Virus record (IMG/VR): IMGVR_UViG_3300034062_001679
Location: 1-25,824 of that record
Length of the DNA stretch: 25,824 nucleotides
Direction: 5' to 3' (one strand)
Source: a virus
Made by a program: the position numbers and the translations under genes. Each line of letters starts with the position of its first letter. Within the stretch, counting starts at the first letter, position 1. The notes beneath the pieces are model-generated. The model was not told where the DNA came from. It searched no databases and saw only the letters and a program-made list of their open reading frames with translations. Of the stretch, positions 14,573 to 21,318 are shown piece by piece.

Positions 14573-17046
14573 TATACGTCGCTCGTTATTCTTGATTTGC
14601 GAACAGGTCGTAGTGTGCAGCGGCAGTTGATCGCCTCGCTTGGCTCACCCAGTCCGGGGCCTTCGCCCGCACCATCCACGTACTGATCGAATGTTTCGCC
14701 TTCCTCGATCCACTTACCATCCAGCTCTTCGTGCGTCTCACGTACATCAGCATCACGCTGGGATAGCCAGACTTGCACTACCTTGCGCTTTGGATCAGTT
14801 TCCCGCTGGTTAACACGCTTGACTGTCTGACGCTGTACCACGCTCGCCTGCGCTTTGCATGTCGTCGTAGCAATCATCTTTGCGCGTGATGTCGTAAGCT
14901 CTGTGAACTTTTTCTGCAATGCCGCCTGCACTACATCGACCGGCTGCCCTGCATTGGCTTCAAGAACCTTTGCCACATCGCGCTTCGTAGTGGTTACAGA
15001 CTCCGTCATGTTCTGCGTCATCTTGCGGATCTGCTCATCGCGGATTTGATCGGTAAAGCTCTGCACTTGTGTGAGATCACCGCCCACGCTCTCAAGTGTT
15101 AGCTCAATTATGCGGGTGCGTAGAACGTCCTGCGTCTCACGGTTGGCTACCATAAACTGCTTAACAAGCTCTGCGATGTTGATCGCATCCTGCGGGGCTT
15201 TGACCATTTTGTTGACGCCAACAAAACGATCAGACTTTACTTGCTTCATGACGGCGCGCTCTACACGCTTCATCATGTCGGCAACGTCTTTCTGTGTAGG
15301 TGCGAGCGCCTTCAGTACCACGTCCTCTTGCTTCTGCCAGTATTTAACCGCTTCCGGCTCGTGCCACTTTACTTTGCGGCCTTCTACGCTTTCGATTGGG
15401 TCTGCGTTCTGTACTGGTGCGGATGCTCTGCCCTCGCGCTCATCTTCGTTGTCCATTTGACCGACTAGCTTATTTGCCCACGTCTGCCCAGCGTCACCGC
15501 CCCACAATGCCCACGCTATGCGTCCTGCGCTGGGAAAGCCGTCCTGATCTGGCTGCCATCCTTCGCCCTGCTTGTCTACTTCGTGACGTGCAAAGTAGGA
15601 AGCCATACGACGCGCTGTATCGGGTGATACGTTGCGACCGTTCGACAGATCGCGAGCGCGTGCCACACCTACTTCTGTTCCACCGCGTCCGTATTCCTCG
15701 CGCCATTCTAGACCCTTCGCAGCTTCATCGCGCACACCCTGCGGCGGGCTAAAGTCGATCTCATCATAAGGGGCTTTCAGCTGCTTTGCCTCTGGCTCAT
15801 CAGCGCTAAACGCACCGAAGCCGCCCGCCGGCTGCTGTTCGTATGCAAAAACATCGCCGTTCTCTACATCTTCGTACTTGAGCGTTGCGCGTGCTTCGTT
15901 CAGCGTGATGATGTTCGCAGTGAACTGCTCTAGTGCCTGCTTTTGGATAGCTTCCGCGTCTGGTTGTAGTGCCTGCACCTCTGATGTATCAAAAGCAAGC
16001 TGAACGTCTGGGAATTCCTTACGCAATCCCGATTCGAGCTGCTCTTCGAGCGCATTCCAGAACGGAACGCGGGTCAAAGTAGTATATTCTTGGTACGCGC
16101 TTGCAAGGTTGTTGTAGGTACTCCGAGCCAGTCCTGCGCTCGTAAGCACTACCGCTGGATGGATGCGGAATGCACCGCAGATCGCCGTCTCAAGTTCCTG
16201 CGTTGTCTCAATCGCTTGCAGCTTCTGGGCATCTAGGCCCATCTGCTGGTAGCTCATGCCATTGCCTAGCACGATTGCATCCGTGCGATCTTTGCCGTTG
16301 GCATCCTTGCGTTTACGCAATTGCGCCCGCAAAGATTCAACCTGTGAAATAGGAACATCGCCCGGAGCTGATAAGATACCGCTTGGTATAGCATTTGAAG
16401 CCACAAGCGAATAGATCGTAGCTTGCAGCTCGTTGTATGTGTTGATCTTATCCCATGCAACGCTAATAGGGCTTATGCCCTTGTGCATATTTACAGGATC
16501 GCGGTATGCTGGATTCTGGATATGTATCACATCTTCCGCGGGCCAGTCCTGCGTTATGTTACCTGACTGGTAGCGGTATGCGTACACCCATCCCAAATCG
16601 TTAAGCAGTGGCGCAACGTGGGCATCCGAGTACGGATATAGCTCGACGATGTTGCCCATTGCGGAGCGTACCTTGACGATGTAAGCATTGCCGCCAATAG
16701 CTAGATATGTCCACACAATCTGCCAGAATTCAGCTTGACCCATCCGAGGATTGGGCTTGCGGAACAGCAGACTGACAGGATGGTTGCGATTGATCGTACC
16801 ATCGTCGTACATCGCAGCCAAAGGCGGCTCATTGAGCGTAGATGCGTAAACACCAACGCAAGCCGCTACAACTGGGTTGCGATTAAATCCGTGTTCTACG
16901 TTGGCAAGGTAACCAGCTTTTGAGGGATAGCCAATTCGCCCTCCGACTTGCGTGCCGTTAGGGCTTGGTAGTGCTTGATTGTTACGACCAAAGAGCTTTC
17001 TATTATTAACACCAAAAAGCGACTGGAAGTAATCAGCTATTAACAC
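14572..17046 (-). CDS. Portal protein fused to a GGDAG-type domain and a Mu gpF-like head protein
   Basis: 824 residues, about twice the usual portal length of 400-500. Residues 1-410 are an HK97-type portal (GFNRNPVVAACVGVYAS, LLFRKPNP, GNAYIVKVR, VIHIQNP, LTSAGLARSTYNNL), the dodecameric DNA gate. Residues about 432-532 form a separate domain: GVRDEAAKGLEWR, GTEVGVARARDLSNG, RRMASYFARHEVD and GRIAWALWGGDAGQTWA. Residues about 550-815 are a Mu gpF-like minor head protein with RAKMIATTT, then VWLSQRDADVRETHEELDG, then INCRCTLRP. The GTG start overlaps the terminase stop (TAGTG) and has only a weak ribosome site. No stop or frame break separates the modules. It probably makes portal and minor head parts in one chain. 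Confidence 0.9.
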   Translation of the reverse strand: MLIADYFQSLFGVNNRKLFGRNNQALPSPNGTQVGGRIGYPSKAGYLANVEHGFNRNPVVAACVGVYASTLNEPPLAAMYDDGTINRNHPVSLLFRKPNPRMGQAEFWQIVWTYLAIGGNAYIVKVRSAMGNIVELYPYSDAHVAPLLNDLGWVYAYRYQSGNITQDWPAEDVIHIQNPAYRDPVNMHKGISPISVAWDKINTYNELQATIYSLVASNAIPSGILSAPGDVPISQVESLRAQLRKRKDANGKDRTDAIVLGNGMSYQQMGLDAQKLQAIETTQELETAICGAFRIHPAVVLTSAGLARSTYNNLASAYQEYTTLTRVPFWNALEEQLESGLRKEFPDVQLAFDTSEVQALQPDAEAIQKQALEQFTANIITLNEARATLKYEDVENGDVFAYEQQPAGGFGAFSADEPEAKQLKAPYDEIDFSPPQGVRDEAAKGLEWREEYGRGGTEVGVARARDLSNGRNVSPDTARRMASYFARHEVDKQGEGWQPDQDGFPSAGRIAWALWGGDAGQTWANKLVGQMDNEDEREGRASAPVQNADPIESVEGRKVKWHEPEAVKYWQKQEDVVLKALAPTQKDVADMMKRVERAVMKQVKSDRFVGVNKMVKAPQDAINIAELVKQFMVANRETQDVLRTRIIELTLESVGGDLTQVQSFTDQIRDEQIRKMTQNMTESVTTTKRDVAKVLEANAGQPVDVVQAALQKKFTELTTSRAKMIATTTCKAQASVVQRQTVKRVNQRETDPKRKVVQVWLSQRDADVRETHEELDGKWIEEGETFDQYVDGAGEGPGLGEPSEAINCRCTLRPVRKSRITSDV

Positions 17047-18212
17047 TATATCTCGTAAACGTAAGTGTTTGATTCGTGTCCGTTTACAGCGTAGATGAGA
17101 GCATCGACCATATCGTCCAGCCGCCCATCTTTGCCATCGAACATAAGGAGCTGTTCGGTAAATTCCAAAGGTACGCTATTCACATGTTTGATGTAGCCAT
17201 GCTCATACTTGCCTGCGATGGGTAGAAAGCGGGTGAGCTTATTGCGGCCCCGTGGATTGACACCCTGAATGTTAAGCATTGTCTCGGCTCGGAGCTGCTG
17301 TACCATTACCTCTTGGTACGCCACGTTCTCAACGCACACGCGCACCGCATTCCAGTTGTAGGCAGTCTGCTTGATCTTGTCTTTGGTTTCGTTAAATGAC
17401 CACTTCCCAAACACCACATCAGCGACGTAATAGGTCGTGCCACGCTTGCCTACGACCACGATAGCGCGATCGTCTGCATTGGACTTCATGCCTACTGCCA
17501 AGTCAACGCCGATCACGTAGGTTATGTCATCTTCTGGAAGCAGAGCGTATTGCAGCCACTCTTTCCGCATGATGCGCCCCATTGGCCCGATGAATTCCCC
17601 TTCCAGCTCCTGCCGCGCAAACTCGCTCGTATACGTCTCTTCTAGGTTACGTACGTATTCGCTAGGCAGGTGGATGTTGTCGCGCGTCTTGGCTGTTACG
17701 ACGTAGTAGTCTGTGTTGCCTGCCGTTGCCTTGCGGAAGATGCGCTCGTATACCCAGTTGGTATCTCCGTTCGGCGATGTTGTAATCCAGCATCTGGTAG
17801 GGTCACGGCGAATACGGCCGAGCATAACATCCCACGTCGCACCATCCATGTAGTCCGCTTCGTCTAACCAAAACCAGTTTAGGTTAGGGCCGCGCAGGGA
17901 ATCAGGCTTATCTGCCGATCTCCAGAAGATCGTAGTCCCGTTTACGAGCTTTGTCACCCCTTCGCTCTTGTTATGCTCCTCTACGTACTGACTAAACAGG
18001 TCAAAGAAAGTGAGCTGCGTAGCATCACGGAGCATTGGGTACGTTGGTGCTAGGATTGTACCATACGTGCCCGCAGGCTGCCGTAGAACCTCTACGCAGC
18101 CCGCTAGCGTCTTGCCTGATCCGATACCGCCTACAAATCCCCTATGCCGCGCCGGATTGCTCCAGAAGTCTATCTGTGCTGGTAGCGGGTCTGCTATCTC
18201 CAATTTCGCCAT
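17046..18212 (-). CDS. terL: Terminase large subunit
   Basis: 388 residues. GFVGGIGSGKT (Walker A, residues 28-35), LNWFWLDEAD (Walker B with catalytic Glu) and WITTSPNG (coupling motif) form the packaging ATPase. IGVDLAVG (first nuclease Asp) and GRLDDMVDALIYA (last acidic pair) form the RNase H-like nuclease that cuts the concatemer. The start overlaps the small subunit gene by 71 bases and lacks a strong ribosome site, so translation is probably coupled. It drives DNA into the prohead through the portal encoded next. Confidence 0.97.
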   Translation of the reverse strand: MAKLEIADPLPAQIDFWSNPARHRGFVGGIGSGKTLAGCVEVLRQPAGTYGTILAPTYPMLRDATQLTFFDLFSQYVEEHNKSEGVTKLVNGTTIFWRSADKPDSLRGPNLNWFWLDEADYMDGATWDVMLGRIRRDPTRCWITTSPNGDTNWVYERIFRKATAGNTDYYVVTAKTRDNIHLPSEYVRNLEETYTSEFARQELEGEFIGPMGRIMRKEWLQYALLPEDDITYVIGVDLAVGMKSNADDRAIVVVGKRGTTYYVADVVFGKWSFNETKDKIKQTAYNWNAVRVCVENVAYQEVMVQQLRAETMLNIQGVNPRGRNKLTRFLPIAGKYEHGYIKHVNSVPLEFTEQLLMFDGKDGRLDDMVDALIYAVNGHESNTYVYEI

Positions 18213-18531
18213 TGTCTGCTTTCAAGGGTTTGCGGATTACTACTTCTATCTCTTGCACGCCGTTGGTTTGGTGCACCTTGTCAGACTGCCCTAACCTGTT
18301 AGCACCTAGCCAGCGCAGCATACCCGGGTCACCATCCATAGCTTTCTCGTACTGACGCTTATGCAGCGCACGCCGTCCCGCTGCTTGCCCCGCCTTCCAC
18401 GTCTCGTAATACTTCTTGTAGATTATCGAATCCGAAACGCCGAACTCCGTGGCTATATCGTCTACGCTGCACCCTTCCTTCGCCATTTGAAAGATCAGAT
18501 CTTCGTCCAATTCTATGCTAGGTCTTCCCAT
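18142..18531 (-). CDS. terS: Terminase small subunit
   Basis: 129 residues. An N-terminal helix-turn-helix (SVDDIATEFGVSDSIIYKKY, about residues 22-41) is followed by an alanine/arginine-rich helix and DPGMLRWLGANRLGQSDK, a signature of small terminases. It recognises the packaging site and recruits the large subunit. The C-terminal 25 codons overlap the large subunit gene. The ribosome site GAGGTC lies upstream of the ATG. The packaging site itself cannot be placed, though it is often in or near this gene. Confidence 0.9.
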   Translation of the reverse strand: MGRPSIELDEDLIFQMAKEGCSVDDIATEFGVSDSIIYKKYYETWKAGQAAGRRALHKRQYEKAMDGDPGMLRWLGANRLGQSDKVHQTNGVQEIEVVIRKPLKADNGEIGDSRPATSTDRLLEQSGAA

Positions 18532-18568
18532 TAAAACACGACCTCAACTAGTTTTACATTTTGTGTTT

Positions 18569-19138
18569 TTACTCTATCTCTTCCACTTGCACGGTAAAGT
18601 TAATATCTAGCAGCGTTTCCATGCGCTCGACGTATTCACGGAAGTTAGCATCAGTTTCGATCTGGTTGCGCATGTTACGCAAAGCGTGTATAACTGACGA
18701 ATGGTGCTTGTTAAATAGCCGCGCTATCAATGAGTTAGATAGTCGGTACTTCGTGAACAGGAAGTACATGAGCAGGTAGCGGCATTCTACGACCCAATGA
18801 AAGCGGGATTGCGCTACAAGCTGCTCCCATGTGCAGTTATAGAGCTTGCAGAATTGGTCTATAAGGTTTAGGATAGCTGGGTTTTGCGTGTTTGGTCTCA
18901 TGGTATGTTTTTCTTTGATGATTTTTAGTGCTCTTCTAGTGTCTGTTATGTGTGAAGGGATCATGTGCCTATTGAGTGCTATGTACAAATAATCCTGCAT
19001 CGCGCGCTTGCCTACTTCTGGGAATAGGTCGGGCTGTTTAAGAGCCCATGTTACGAACCGCGAGCGGTGCACATCAAAGTATTTCAGGATCGTGTCGGAC
19101 ATTGCCAGCACCTCATTTAGCTTTCTATACCGCCTCAT
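18569..19138 (-). CDS. DnaA domain IV-like DNA-binding protein
   Basis: 189 residues. Residues about 88-165 match the DNA-binding C-terminal domain of DnaA: VECRYLLMYFLFTKYRLSNSLIARLF, then NKHHSSVIHALRNM at the position of the DnaA signature (RDHSTVIHA), then an acidic helix. No AAA+ ATPase motif is present; residues 1-87 are a helical region I do not recognise. Such a protein could bind DnaA-box sequences to start, load or regulate replication. It is encoded just after the initiator genes and has an ideal ribosome site (GGAGGGTAAAT). The helix-turn-helix could alternatively act as a repressor. Confidence 0.8.
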   Translation of the reverse strand: MRRYRKLNEVLAMSDTILKYFDVHRSRFVTWALKQPDLFPEVGKRAMQDYLYIALNRHMIPSHITDTRRALKIIKEKHTMRPNTQNPAILNLIDQFCKLYNCTWEQLVAQSRFHWVVECRYLLMYFLFTKYRLSNSLIARLFNKHHSSVIHALRNMRNQIETDANFREYVERMETLLDINFTVQVEEIE

Positions 19139-19258
19139 ATTTACCCTCCGTGTTGTTTTTGAGTTGTTAAGTAATTCTTAATAGTTGTTTGCAGGCCGTT
19201 TCCAGCCCCGTAGACGCGTTTTTATTCGTCATTTGATACTTTGGACGCTCTGCAGTAT
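19139..19258 (-). promoter_or_regulatory. Upstream region of the DnaA-like gene with paired repeats
   Basis: This 120-base gap, one of the longest in the window, holds an inverted repeat TTAAG/CTTAA with a 5-base spacer at 19167..19181. It is flanked by direct repeats AGTTGTT at 19162..19168 and 19183..19189, which are 21 bases apart, about two helical turns. The region is AT-rich near the DnaA-like start. A repressor or autoregulation site is plausible. I see no convincing promoter boxes. A 21-codon frame on the minus strand lacks a ribosome site. Confidence 0.4.
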
Positions 19259-19798
19259 TTAAGCGGTTCTAACGCGCTCTCTATTCCTGTTGATCCAATC
19301 GACATCTAGCTTGAATCCCCATTTAGGTTCTTTTTGCGTGATAATGATAAGTGCCCATTCGTCAAGTTCCTGTTGAGTCAGGTATTTTTTCTCTGGCTTT
19401 ACTTCTTCCCTCGGTTCGTATCTGTTACCATCTACGCGATCATTGGTCTTGCGTAATGTTTGCTCGTATTGCTCTGGCGTTGGATAGAAGTCCGCTAACT
19501 CCAGCGTTGGGTCAACTCCCTTAAACTTCCAGTCACCCTTCATTATCCAGTCTTGCGCTCGCTGCGCTTGGTCGGGATGATAGCCGTCTGCTAGAAGCTG
19601 TTGAGTAAAGTATTCAAGGCGCATATCGTCAATCTTGATTTTGCGACCCATCGCCAAGTGCAAAACCATTTCCCTGACCCAAACCGCCAATGCTCGATTC
19701 GATGCCTCGCTTTCGGAGCCATTCATTGCTGTCTGCAAAGAGTTTTTGATAATCGATCTCCACTTCGCGATCGCCGAGTGTTCGTTTTTGTGTGCCAT
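19259..19798 (-). CDS. Replication accessory protein, possible helicase loader-like
   Basis: 179 residues, starting 170 bases inside the end of the initiator gene in another frame. KIKIDDMRLEYFTQQLL, then HPDQAQRAQDWIMKGDWKF, then ADFYPTPEQY resembles the N-terminal helical domain of phage helicase loaders, in which a W..fP(P/T) motif follows paired helices; this is a tentative match. The start at 19798 has AGGA seven bases upstream. Later ATGs at 19669, 19651 and 19624 have weaker ribosome sites, so the longer form is preferred. Position between the initiator and the DnaA-like gene supports a replication role. Confidence 0.65.
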   Translation of the reverse strand: MAHKNEHSAIAKWRSIIKNSLQTAMNGSESEASNRALAVWVREMVLHLAMGRKIKIDDMRLEYFTQQLLADGYHPDQAQRAQDWIMKGDWKFKGVDPTLELADFYPTPEQYEQTLRKTNDRVDGNRYEPREEVKPEKKYLTQQELDEWALIIITQKEPKWGFKLDVDWINRNRERVRTA

Positions 19799-20567
19799 TG
19801 CTGTTCCTAAAGTTGTTTTTGTTCCTGTTCCAATTCCTTGCTGTTGCCTTCCAATCCTTCATAGCGTTCTTGCCCACTTTCCAGCCGTTGGCTGTGTAAT
19901 GGTCGAAGAATTTGTTTGCTTCCTCCTGCGTGCTGCCTAGCTCAATGAAGTAGTCAAGGATTTCTTGACAACTTGGGCGCGTGAATGCGCGCGAGCGCAT
20001 ACTCACACTATCTATTTGTTCTTCTATTCTTTCCTTCTTCCCTTCTTTACTTCTTATTATAGCGCCCTTATCGCGCCCAGATTGCGCCCTAATCGTGCCC
20101 GAATCGCGCCCTGTTTCGTTCTCATGTCCTTGTAACTTGTTATAGTTTATAATAGTTAGGTGTGCCGTTTTCGTGCCCTGTTTTGACTCTATCATGCCGT
20201 CTTTTTTTGCGTGCATTATAAAGTTACGTACCATCTTTTCAGTAGTATAACTACGTAACGCAATAGTCTTGTAAGACATAACAAGTTCACCACGCTGCAC
20301 TTCTACAATTATGCCATCACGTACCCTTTTACGGGTTTCCCATTGGGCATTAAACAACATGACTAACCAGATGTTAGTATAGTTAGGATTCTCAAACAGC
20401 CAATGGTTCTGTAGCTTACGATGGACTTTAATCCAAGATTCATCCATAGTATAAATAGGAAACCCAGATGCTAACTGATTTTCCTCGGTCATGAATGAAC
20501 CGCCCGCACCGTCTCCGGTGAAGGAATCTTCTAGCATCTGGGTCGTATTGTCTATGTTGTTGTTCAT
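19629..20567 (-). CDS. Phage replication initiator-like protein (winged helix)
   Basis: 312 residues. Residues about 42-145 are a winged-helix domain of the phage replisome-organiser type: WIKVHRKLQNHWLFENPN, then GELVMSYKTIALRSYTTEKMVRNFI, then LTIINYNKLQG. Residues about 198-250 (CQEILDYFIELGSTQEEANKF, NGWKVGKNAMKDWKATARNW) match the C-terminal part common in these proteins. The linker between them is encoded by five 11-bp iterons, so this gene probably carries the origin it acts on. The last 57 codons are shared, in another frame, with the next gene. The ribosome site is weak (CCTAAAG). Confidence 0.8.
   Translation of the reverse strand: MNNNIDNTTQMLEDSFTGDGAGGSFMTEENQLASGFPIYTMDESWIKVHRKLQNHWLFENPNYTNIWLVMLFNAQWETRKRVRDGIIVEVQRGELVMSYKTIALRSYTTEKMVRNFIMHAKKDGMIESKQGTKTAHLTIINYNKLQGHENETGRDSGTIRAQSGRDKGAIIRSKEGKKERIEEQIDSVSMRSRAFTRPSCQEILDYFIELGSTQEEANKFFDHYTANGWKVGKNAMKDWKATARNWNRNKNNFRNSNGTQKRTLGDREVEIDYQKLFADSNEWLRKRGIESSIGGLGQGNGFALGDGSQNQD
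20020..20060. other. AT-rich, strand-skewed tract beside the iterons
   Basis: From about 20029 to 20057 the plus strand is almost pure pyrimidine (T and C) and the minus strand almost pure purine, inside the initiator gene and directly against the iterons. Easily melted, purine-skewed DNA next to iterons is the known layout of the lambda-type origin. A second AT-rich segment lies on the other side at about 20127..20160. Low-complexity linker coding (Lys/Glu/Arg) could also produce the skew, so this is supportive rather than decisive. Confidence 0.45.
20061..20111. repeat. Five 11-bp iterons, probable replication origin
   Basis: GCGCCC (one copy GTGCCC) starts at 20062, 20073, 20084, 20095 and 20106, exactly 11 bases apart. 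On the minus strand the units read GGGCGCGATTC, GGGCACGATTA, GGGCGCAATCT, GGGCGCGATAA and GGGCGCTATAA. Two weaker words (GTGCCG at 20162, GTGCCC at 20173) are again 11 bases apart. Because 11 is not a multiple of three, the repeat cannot be explained by a simple protein repeat. The location inside the initiator gene is like that of the iterons in lambda O. Confidence 0.75.
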
Positions 20568-20639
20568 CTTTAGGAATTAGCAATCTATGGCAGATACGCC
20601 ATAATTAGATCAAATTTCGTAATGTCCGTTATCCACGTA
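20568..20639 (-). promoter_or_regulatory. Gap upstream of the initiator gene with a DnaA-box-like site
   Basis: This 72-base gap is AT-rich and contains TTATCCACG at 20629..20637 on the plus strand, one base away from the consensus DnaA box TTATCCACA. It lies just before the initiator gene, 0.5 kb from the iterons. The phage's own DnaA domain IV-like protein or host DnaA could bind it. I cannot identify a confident promoter; the initiator start has a weak ribosome site. Confidence 0.45.
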
Positions 20640-21227
20640 TCAGAGCTTACGCAGCCACACTTGCCAGTTCTTTGCTAGGAGCTCGTATTCTCCATCGTAT
20701 ACTTCTAGCAATGTGTTAATCCCCTGCTTTGGATTGTACTTTGGCCCCTTGCCTGCATCCCAACCGTAGTCATCAAAAGCTAGTATGCCGCCCTGCTTGA
20801 GATACTTCCAGCCCTTTGCGCCGTCTTTCCATACCTGATCTGCGGTGTGGTCGCCATCGATGTAGATAAAGTCGAACTGATTGCGATCTAGCATGTTCGC
20901 GTAGCTATCGAAGAACCTATCTGACGTCATACGGAAGTATCGACACTTCATGTATGCCCGCAGTCCGATCCTGTCTAGATATGTGTCAAAAACATCTACC
21001 CAGTCGAACAGCTCGTGCTCTGCTTCGTCGCTGCCCTGCCACGTGTCCACGTCGTACAGCATTACTTTGTTACCTGTTAGCACATACCGTAGCAGCCAAT
21101 CGCTTGCGTGCCCTACAAATGCGCCAATCTGCAATGCTTGGTAGTTATCTTGCCCTGCTTCTGGCAGCAGGAATTCTGTAAAATTTGCTCGTGCTACCGA
21201 GTCAAACCAGTTCGGGTATTCAGTCAT
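20640..21227 (-). CDS. Class I SAM-dependent methyltransferase
   Basis: 195 residues. ALQIGAFVGHASDWL (about residues 31-45) is the SAM-binding glycine motif, VMLYDVDTW the acidic second strand, FDFIYIDGDHTADQVWKD (about residues 118-135) the Methyltransf_24-type motif, and LKQGGILAFDDYGW the post-motif strand. These enzymes mostly methylate sugars, small molecules or proteins, not DNA bases. The substrate is unknown. The strong ribosome site AGGAGGGT precedes an ATG that overlaps the upstream micro-protein stop by eight bases. Its place next to a DNA methyltransferase suggests a modification role, but that is inference. Confidence 0.85.
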   Translation of the reverse strand: MTEYPNWFDSVARANFTEFLLPEAGQDNYQALQIGAFVGHASDWLLRYVLTGNKVMLYDVDTWQGSDEAEHELFDWVDVFDTYLDRIGLRAYMKCRYFRMTSDRFFDSYANMLDRNQFDFIYIDGDHTADQVWKDGAKGWKYLKQGGILAFDDYGWDAGKGPKYNPKQGINTLLEVYDGEYELLAKNWQVWLRKL

Positions 21228-21318
21228 CTACCCTCCTATTATGTACGTATATCTCAAGTGCGATATACATCACTAGCAGCACCAAGCTGATCGCTAGCCC
21301 CCTGTCGATTGCGTCCAT
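21220..21318 (-). CDS. 32-residue single-pass membrane protein
   Basis: A short gene with the ribosome site GGAGGACAC. It begins MDAIDRGLAISLVLLVM and ends in a charged tail (YVHNRRVDD). One membrane helix of about 19 residues fits the positive-inside rule with its C-terminus inside. Its start overlaps the end of the DNA methyltransferase gene by 25 bases and its stop overlaps the next start by eight. The good ribosome site, complete membrane helix and nested overlaps support a real gene. Function is unknown. Confidence 0.6.
   Translation of the reverse strand: MDAIDRGLAISLVLLVMYIALEIYVHNRRVDD

Noticed and set aside
15494-16460. Minus-strand frames at 15494..15706 and 16266..16460 within the portal fusion
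   Set aside because: Arg/Ser-rich or unstructured shadow translations of the portal gene, with no initiation signal.
19175-19240. 21-codon minus-strand frame in the gap before the DnaA-like gene
   Set aside because: No ribosome site and too short to judge; the inverted repeat at its end is more notable.
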